Source of the DNA: Acidithiobacillus sp. HP-2
GTDB lineage: Bacteria > Pseudomonadota > Gammaproteobacteria > Acidithiobacillales > Acidithiobacillaceae
DNA: 64,000 bases
Direction: 5' to 3'
Assembly (NCBI RefSeq): GCF_015100155.1
Contig: NZ_JACKZA010000008.1
Location: 1 to 64,000 of the forward strand
In this document: one piece after another, positions 59,996-64,000 of the stretch
How the letters are laid out: each line of letters starts with the position of its first letter
Numbering within the stretch: position 1 is the first letter of the stretch
Made by a program: the position numbers and the translations under genes
Notes under the pieces: generated by a model
Seen by the model: the letters and a program-made list of their open reading frames with translations, nothing else
Told to the model about the DNA's origin: nothing
The model's database searches: none

Positions 59996-60516
59996 ATCCT
60001 GAAAACTGATGGAACTGCAGCTTAATACAAGACGGGAAAATGGATAATGAATTTTACGCTACCCATTGATAGCAAATGGCTATCAATGGGTAGCTGTTCG
60101 AGTGGATCTCTTCGCTGAAAGGGCTGCAAGGTAATAATAGAGAGATCGTATTCTGAATTCTGGGTGCGAGCTGGTGGATGAAATCACTTTGTCAGAGTGA
60201 ATCAGTTGCTGAGTTTATAGCGAGTGGAGTCTTGTTGGGTGTTTATAGTCGCTACCTCTTTTATCAGAATAAATGCTCGTAGTTACGTTACCGAACCCAT
60301 CCACTGCCTAAATACGATGGAGGGACGGATCCTCTATCGGTTGTTCTGAAAAACGACAATGATTATATCTGGAAGATTCATATTTTTATAAAAAAGTGCC
60401 GAGGTAAGCCTCGGCAGAATAAATCGCAAACAACCTATCGCATTGTGCAGCAGACCGGTGACTGATTCTAGTGCTAATATGCCAGAAAAAACGCGGAACC
60501 CTCTTATACAGAAAGG
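59996..60516. other. Intergenic upstream of the Emr-type operon
   Basis: No gene. It holds the inverted repeat at 60058-60094, the promoter of the efflux operon, and the terminator of the globin-domain remnant near its right end. The stretch between about 60110 and 60480 shows nothing further. Confidence 0.5.
60058..60094. promoter_or_regulatory. 16-bp perfect inverted repeat, probable LysR operator
   Basis: GCTACCCATTGATAGC (60058-60073) and its exact complement GCTATCAATGGGTAGC (60079-60094) flank AAATG. It lies 63 bp upstream of the permease start. The inner part includes a T-N11-A element of the LysR type. The position favours an operator for the operon's own LysR gene. A terminator is less likely because no T-run follows. 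Confidence 0.65.
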
Positions 60517-60525
60517 TTATTCCGC
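60485..60525 (-). terminator. Terminator overlapping the end of the globin-domain remnant
   Basis: On the minus strand GCGGAATAACC (60525-60515) pairs imperfectly with GGTTCCGC (60500-60493) and is followed by a six-T run (60490-60485). The stop codon of the 75-residue frame lies inside the stem. Confidence 0.7.
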
Positions 60526-60744
60526 CGTTTCATGGTCACCTATTATGGCAGCAATTTCCTCAAATTCAGTTTGTTTCTTATAAAATTCGTCTACAATAGT
60601 ATCCACATCATCTTCTATAGCTGCTTTGTTTCTTAATGATAAATCAAAATCTTCTTTTCCCAGACTCAGCAGGTTCATGCGGTTTAAAATTTCGCTATCA
60701 TTTATTTTTATTTTTTCGAGAAGCGTTTGCTGGGGATATTTCAA
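60517..60744 (-). CDS. Truncated globin-sensor (protoglobin-like) domain
   Basis: A 75-residue protein resembling the N-terminal third of globin-coupled sensor domains. IKINDSEILNRMNLLSLGKE matches the first helices, and DDVDTIVDEFYKKQTEFEEI has the FY pair at the B/C corner. IIGDHETAE is the point where the family normally continues (DxET-x-RL). Here a TAA follows at once, inside a terminator stem, and the heme-binding part is missing. It may be a remnant, or a short protein reusing the fold. It is the last gene of the minus-strand Roadblock/globin cluster. Confidence 0.55.
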   Translation of the reverse strand: MKYPQQTLLEKIKINDSEILNRMNLLSLGKEDFDLSLRNKAAIEDDVDTIVDEFYKKQTEFEEIAAIIGDHETAE

Positions 60745-60956
60745 TTTTATATTCCCTTATAAATATAGTTTTGAAGTTCTGCCTAGAGACAAATTAAGTA
60801 AATCGACTCCGGCTGGAGTTTTATCCTACCAGATGGATCCCACCAACCTGTCTATTCTGACCAAGAGACTAGGCATAGTCTAGTTATTGGTTTGCTTTTT
60901 ATAAGGTGTGCACAAAACTTCTGATGCGATCATTGTTCACCATATAACGCTTTAGA

Positions 60957-61325
60957 TCATTTGTTTCCTGATCCATGGAGTGCTGCAATCCTGCTTGGGA
61001 CAACCCCGGTTAACATCCGGATGTCCACTTCTGCCGGAAGAACCAGCATCAGAATCGAGTGTTCATCTGCCTGCACGAAAAATGCTGTATGCTGCTCGCA
61101 GCGAATACTGATTTCAGGTGTGGTACATTCTGAAAGTCCAGCACTGATGTGCTCAGCAAGACGCATCAATGCCGCTCCGGCAATCCCTATGATAGGTTCA
61201 TCAGCAACCATTTCCCCCGTCTGAAGGAGTATAACCCCTTCATCGGCAATCCATGCGACGCCCAGTATTTCCGGGATCAACCCCAGCAACTGTGTGTAAA
61301 GATCAGCAAACAAATCCTGATTCAA
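60957..61325 (-). CDS. Roadblock/LC7-domain protein (second copy)
   Basis: A 122-residue protein of the Roadblock/LC7 fold. LLGLIPEILGVAWIADEGVI holds the first strand pair with the usual glycine turn, AALMRLAEHISAGLS the long helix, and FFVQADEHSILMLVLPAEVD the later strands. Such proteins (MglB-like) act as dimeric platforms or as regulators of small GTPases. The start is a TTG at 61325 that overlaps the stop of the di-iron-type gene (TTGA), so the two are tightly coupled. No MglA-like GTPase is in the window, so another partner is likely. Confidence 0.72.
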   Translation of the reverse strand: MNQDLFADLYTQLLGLIPEILGVAWIADEGVILLQTGEMVADEPIIGIAGAALMRLAEHISAGLSECTTPEISIRCEQHTAFFVQADEHSILMLVLPAEVDIRMLTGVVPSRIAALHGSGNK

Positions 61326-62125
61326 GCAGCACCTCCTTCGTTTTCAGGAACAGGGAACTGGAAATCGTCCTGAGTTAACAGGTCTGGACCCGATTCCAGG
61401 GCTTCAAACCAGTCCAGAAATGCGGTGATAGTCTCCTTTCCCTTAAAGGAGGCCCCGTGCTGTGGCACAATCCAGTCAATATCCATACTGCGTATCATGT
61501 GGGTCCACAGCCTGCAGACTTTCTGGCCACCCATATAACGACGGTGGAAGCCGTTCATTGAAGACACAGCGCGATGCGCAGCAAACGCTTCTGCCCCTTC
61601 AATCACTTTGGAAGCATCCGGTCCACTGACCAGATTAGCACCCAAATCTCCCGAAAAAAGTATTTTGCTGAGAGGATCATACACCTGGAAATTTCCCACG
61701 GAATGCATGTAATGTGCGGGAATGAGGGAAAGTGCCTGACCTGCCAGATTAATCGGCATACCCCGTGCTGGAATGCCGATGACGCGTCCGGCAGTCATGC
61801 CCTTGGAACAGAAGTGCGGCAGAAAACGGGTCCACTCGTTGGCAATGAGGATTTTGGCATCGGTAATCAGCAACCATCCATTCGCGGAAGCCACAATATC
61901 CGGGTCCTCGTGGGAGGCAAATACATAATTCAGATGCGCCGGCAGGAAGTAGCTGGCCATCTCGGCCAACAGATTCTTGTAGGTGAGGTTGCCACCAGGA
62001 TCCAGAAGCATGCCTTCACCGTTATGCACAATCAGGAACTGATTAGCCTGAATCCCTTCGCCTTCCACCAGGTCGGTGAATGCTATGCATTTATGGATAC
62101 CATTATCGAAAAGTAGTGTGCTCAA
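61322..62125 (-). CDS. Flavodiiron-like (ODP-type) metallo-beta-lactamase protein
   Basis: A 267-residue stand-alone metallo-beta-lactamase domain related to the oxygen-reducing half of flavodiiron proteins. LVEGEGIQANQFLIVHNGEG matches the family start. The iron ligands are His72, Asp74 and Asp76 in FASHEDPDIVAS (H-x-D/E-x-D), the histidine in AHYMHSVGNFQVYD, the aspartate in LFSGDLGAN and the last histidine in VPQHGASFKG. No flavodoxin domain follows. Related single-domain proteins bind oxygen at a di-iron site and act as sensors. The TTG at 62125, with AGAGG upstream, fits the family start better than ATG 62161. It lies between a globin sensor and a Roadblock gene. Confidence 0.82.
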   Translation of the reverse strand: MSTLLFDNGIHKCIAFTDLVEGEGIQANQFLIVHNGEGMLLDPGGNLTYKNLLAEMASYFLPAHLNYVFASHEDPDIVASANGWLLITDAKILIANEWTRFLPHFCSKGMTAGRVIGIPARGMPINLAGQALSLIPAHYMHSVGNFQVYDPLSKILFSGDLGANLVSGPDASKVIEGAEAFAAHRAVSSMNGFHRRYMGGQKVCRLWTHMIRSMDIDWIVPQHGASFKGKETITAFLDWFEALESGPDLLTQDDFQFPVPENEGGAA

Positions 62126-62243
62126 TTTTCTGAATCCTCTTTGCTTCCTTGAATGGCGCATTGTACTGCGATCGTCTGATCGCTTCGATTTTTTGTATGC
62201 TGTTAGTGAAAACGGCCATCTTCCCGTTCACTATCCGTCCAGA

Positions 62244-62774
62244 TTACTTCAATGTCTGCAGCCGATTGAGCAAGGCCGGGCTGATGCCGAGATTGTTCAT
62301 CAGCGTTTCACTGTACTTGCGATCAATCAGGTAGTGACAGAGATCAAGCAGTTGCAGCAGGGCTTTGGTAGCCTGGCCCGCCTTGGCACTGTCATCGACT
62401 TTACGCTGAATCAGTAGCGGCATGGCTGCGCGCAGGTGACTCATGCTGGAGGCCACAAAATGCGGTGGAATGCGCATTGTGACATGAACTTCGCCGATTT
62501 TTTCCTGACGGCTGATAAAGGCTGCGTCGTGAACTCCGCCGACGAGGTCGCGTATCCAGGTTAAGTGGGTTTGCTTCAAAGCCTCTATCCGGCCTTCCAG
62601 GTAAGGCGCTGTTTGTGCATCACCCAGCAACTGGCGATAGAACTCGTCGGTGAGTTGCGGAAGGTCTGCTTCGATCAGCAGAAATACTTCCGTGAGTGCG
62701 CGTTGCTCTTCTTGGCACAGTCCGCTGATATTGCAGAAGGTACTGAGGTTTGCGTCGTGGTTATCCAGCTGCAT
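62244..62774 (-). CDS. Stand-alone globin-sensor-domain protein
   Basis: A 176-residue protein with the globin-coupled-sensor/protoglobin fold and no output domain. LIEADLPQLTDEFYRQLLGD has the FY pair, and SRQEKIGEVHVTMRIPPHFV has the proximal heme ligand His97 in the typical IGxxH setting. ASSMSHLRAAMPLLIQ and LLDLCHYLIDRKYSETLMNN are the last helices. It should bind heme and sense O2, NO or CO. With no kinase, cyclase or chemoreceptor part, it must pass the signal to another protein, most likely the neighbouring Roadblock or di-iron protein. AAGGAAA precedes the ATG. Confidence 0.8.
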   Translation of the reverse strand: MQLDNHDANLSTFCNISGLCQEEQRALTEVFLLIEADLPQLTDEFYRQLLGDAQTAPYLEGRIEALKQTHLTWIRDLVGGVHDAAFISRQEKIGEVHVTMRIPPHFVASSMSHLRAAMPLLIQRKVDDSAKAGQATKALLQLLDLCHYLIDRKYSETLMNNLGISPALLNRLQTLK

Positions 62775-62822
62775 GTGGCTTTTCCTTGAATGATTTTAGA
62801 AAGGAAGGGCTGACTGCTTCAG

Positions 62823-63185
62823 TCAAAGCATCTTCTCAATGGCTTTTGCAGCCCGAGTCGCGTCCAGGAACACCAACCCCAGTTTGGCTTCTTTCCGAAT
62901 AATGGTACTAAGAACGGCATCTGGCCCGGCATGTATCAACAGAACAAAGCCGTTGTCTCCCTTGATCATGACTTGCTCCAGATTGCCGCGTGCCAACTCC
63001 GTGGCTGTCCGTTCTCCCAAGGAGAGCATAGCCGCAGCCATGGCACCCACACGGTCTTCATCCATAGAAGCGGAAAGTAACGCAGCGATAGTCAGGCCGT
63101 CAGTGGAAATAATGGCGGAGGCCTCTATATCTGCGGAACTGCCATTGAGATCCGATAGCACCGACTTCATCATTTCTTCACGCAC
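62823..63185 (-). CDS. Roadblock/LC7-domain protein (first copy)
   Basis: A 120-residue Roadblock/LC7 protein. IEASAIISTDGLTIAALLSA is the first strand pair, DRVGAMAAAMLSLGERTATE the central helix, and QVMIKGDNGFVLLIHAGPDA the later strands with the conserved KGxxG-type turn, ending LGLVFLDATRAAKAIEKML. It is the classical form, whereas the second copy in the cluster is more divergent. The start is a GTG at 63185, and ATGs at 63173 and 63170 are alternatives. It is the first gene of the minus-strand cluster, preceded by AT-rich promoter-like DNA. Confidence 0.85.
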   Translation of the reverse strand: MREEMMKSVLSDLNGSSADIEASAIISTDGLTIAALLSASMDEDRVGAMAAAMLSLGERTATELARGNLEQVMIKGDNGFVLLIHAGPDAVLSTIIRKEAKLGLVFLDATRAAKAIEKML

Positions 63186-63505
63186 CAGGCACTACCCCTC
63201 TTTCATAATAAATAAAATAATAATATACGAATAATATAATAATAACACAGATTCCATAACGATATGAGCGGCACGACCATCGGGTAAAATTTTTGCTTAA
63301 GTTTTAGCGAACACATTATGTAAATGTCTTTATATGTGCCGATGATTTTTGATGTCTGCATGTAAATGCTGGCAGATTAACACCTGGCGATTGATATTTA
63401 ATAGGTATGGAAGCAAACCCTAAACACACTGGTAGCTGAATTTACGAAGGACTAGGATTCTCCAAGTCCTCTTCAGCCTTATCATGAGTTCATGTTCCTG
63501 AGCCA
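63186..63505. other. AT-rich divergent promoter region
   Basis: No gene. The part next to the Roadblock gene (63195-63250) is extremely AT-rich, with repeated AATAATA words, and probably holds the promoter of the minus-strand cluster. The part near 63480 leads into the MFS gene on the plus strand. Confidence 0.5.
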
Positions 63506-64000
63506 ATGCGCAAACAATCCCTGACTTCCAGCTCCCCGATTTCTGCAGCTTCCGCAAAAGACCCTATTCGTCACGGTACCCGCTCATTCCGAAAGATGAT
63601 CCTGGCGCTCTTCGCTGCAGGATTCGCTACATTCAGTATGATTTATTGTGTACAACCTCTGATGCCGGCCTTCAGCAGAGAATATGGCGTGACCGCCACG
63701 GGGAGTGCGCTTTCCCTGTCGTTGACGACGGGGATTCTGGCTTTCTCGATGCTCCTGGTCGGGAACTGGTCGGATCGTCTGGGGCGCAAGTCTATCATGG
63801 TCTGGTCATTGTTCACGTCCGCATTTCTGGTGCTCGCCACCGGATTCGCGCCCAATTGGGAGGTTTTTTTGTTGGAGCGGGCTTTGCTGGGCATCAGCAT
63901 CAGTGGCCTGCCAGCGGTAGCTATGACCTATCTCAATGAAGAAGTTCATGCGGACTCTATCGGCATAGGTATGGGGTTATATATCAGCGGTAGTGCAGTG
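63506..64000 (+). CDS. MFS transporter (YnfM-like), N-terminal part, cut by window edge
   Basis: The frame is open from ATG 63506 to the window end (165 codons). After a cytoplasmic start come membrane helices with MILALFAAGFATFSMIYCVQ, then PLMPAFSREYGVTATGSALS and the motif-A loop GNWSDRLGRKSIMVWSLF. The ISGLPAVAMTYLNEEVHADS segment is typical of the YnfM/DHA1 group. The rest of the protein is outside the window. It is divergent from the Roadblock/globin cluster. No strong ribosome site is seen. Confidence 0.85.
   Translation, partial: MRKQSLTSSSPISAASAKDPIRHGTRSFRKMILALFAAGFATFSMIYCVQPLMPAFSREYGVTATGSALSLSLTTGILAFSMLLVGNWSDRLGRKSIMVWSLFTSAFLVLATGFAPNWEVFLLERALLGISISGLPAVAMTYLNEEVHADSIGIGMGLYISGSAV

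Overview
The window looks like part of the genome of an acidophilic, chemolithotrophic sulfur oxidiser of the Acidithiobacillus type. This is an inference from gene content: a tetrathionate hydrolase (tetH) beside a two-component system, a SoeABC-type sulfite dehydrogenase with moaA, several proton-driven and tripartite efflux systems, and a mosaic of insertion sequences. No rRNA or tRNA gene was found to fix the taxonomy.

Layout. (1) Bases 1 to about 19.9 kb are plasmid-like and heavily rearranged. They hold an IS256-type transposase cut by the window edge, a RelE/ParE toxin-antitoxin pair, and an AT-rich maintenance block (parA, a ribbon-helix-helix partner and a RepA-like initiator) followed by six 18-bp iterons. 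After these come a dense array of small hairpins, a run of small plasmid genes (winged helix, WGR domain, two HU-like proteins, a coiled coil), an intact IS21-family element inserted into the tip of a Tn3-family remnant, and a ParB-like gene behind eight GTCNGAC heptamers. The block ends with a large LOV-PAS-GAF-GGDEF-EAL protein, a MazEF-type pair, a KfrA-like regulator, a C-terminally truncated ColE2-type replicase, and a TumE/TumA toxin-antitoxin pair whose toxin is split by an IS630-family element. Two replication proteins of different families point to fused plasmid backbones. (2) At about 19.9 kb this block abuts a chromosome-like, minus-strand region that starts with a broken DUF1656/FUSC/outer-membrane-factor efflux operon lacking its fusion protein. 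(3) Bases 23.9-38.4 kb hold ppsA, two paralogous LysR regulators around a PagL-like lipid A deacylase, moaA, three DUF202 membrane proteins, an NAD(P)-binding protein, soeCBA and small envelope proteins. (4) Bases 38.4-43 kb hold a possible orphan small RNA, a porin with a long structured leader, an AT-rich orphan gene and an IS110-family transposase with an internal stop. (5) Bases 43-53.8 kb hold an RND efflux operon divergent from an OmpR/EnvZ-type pair, then tetH and a periplasmic DsrE-like gene preceded by a leader-peptide and attenuator-like structure. (6) Bases 53.9-60.1 kb hold a Tn3-family remnant with a frameshifted resolvase, then an EmrAB-type efflux operon with its own outer-membrane factor and LysR regulator. 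(7) Bases 60.5-63.2 kb hold a compact minus-strand cluster of two Roadblock/LC7 proteins, a globin-sensor-domain protein, a flavodiiron-like metallo-beta-lactamase protein and a truncated second globin-like domain. (8) The window ends inside an MFS transporter.

How the parts fit together: the tetH and Soe modules serve periplasmic tetrathionate hydrolysis and cytoplasmic sulfite oxidation to the quinone pool. The four efflux operons suit a metal- and acid-rich niche. The LOV/c-di-GMP protein and the globin/di-iron/Roadblock cluster are the most interesting sensory modules, and the second is the best candidate here for an undescribed system.
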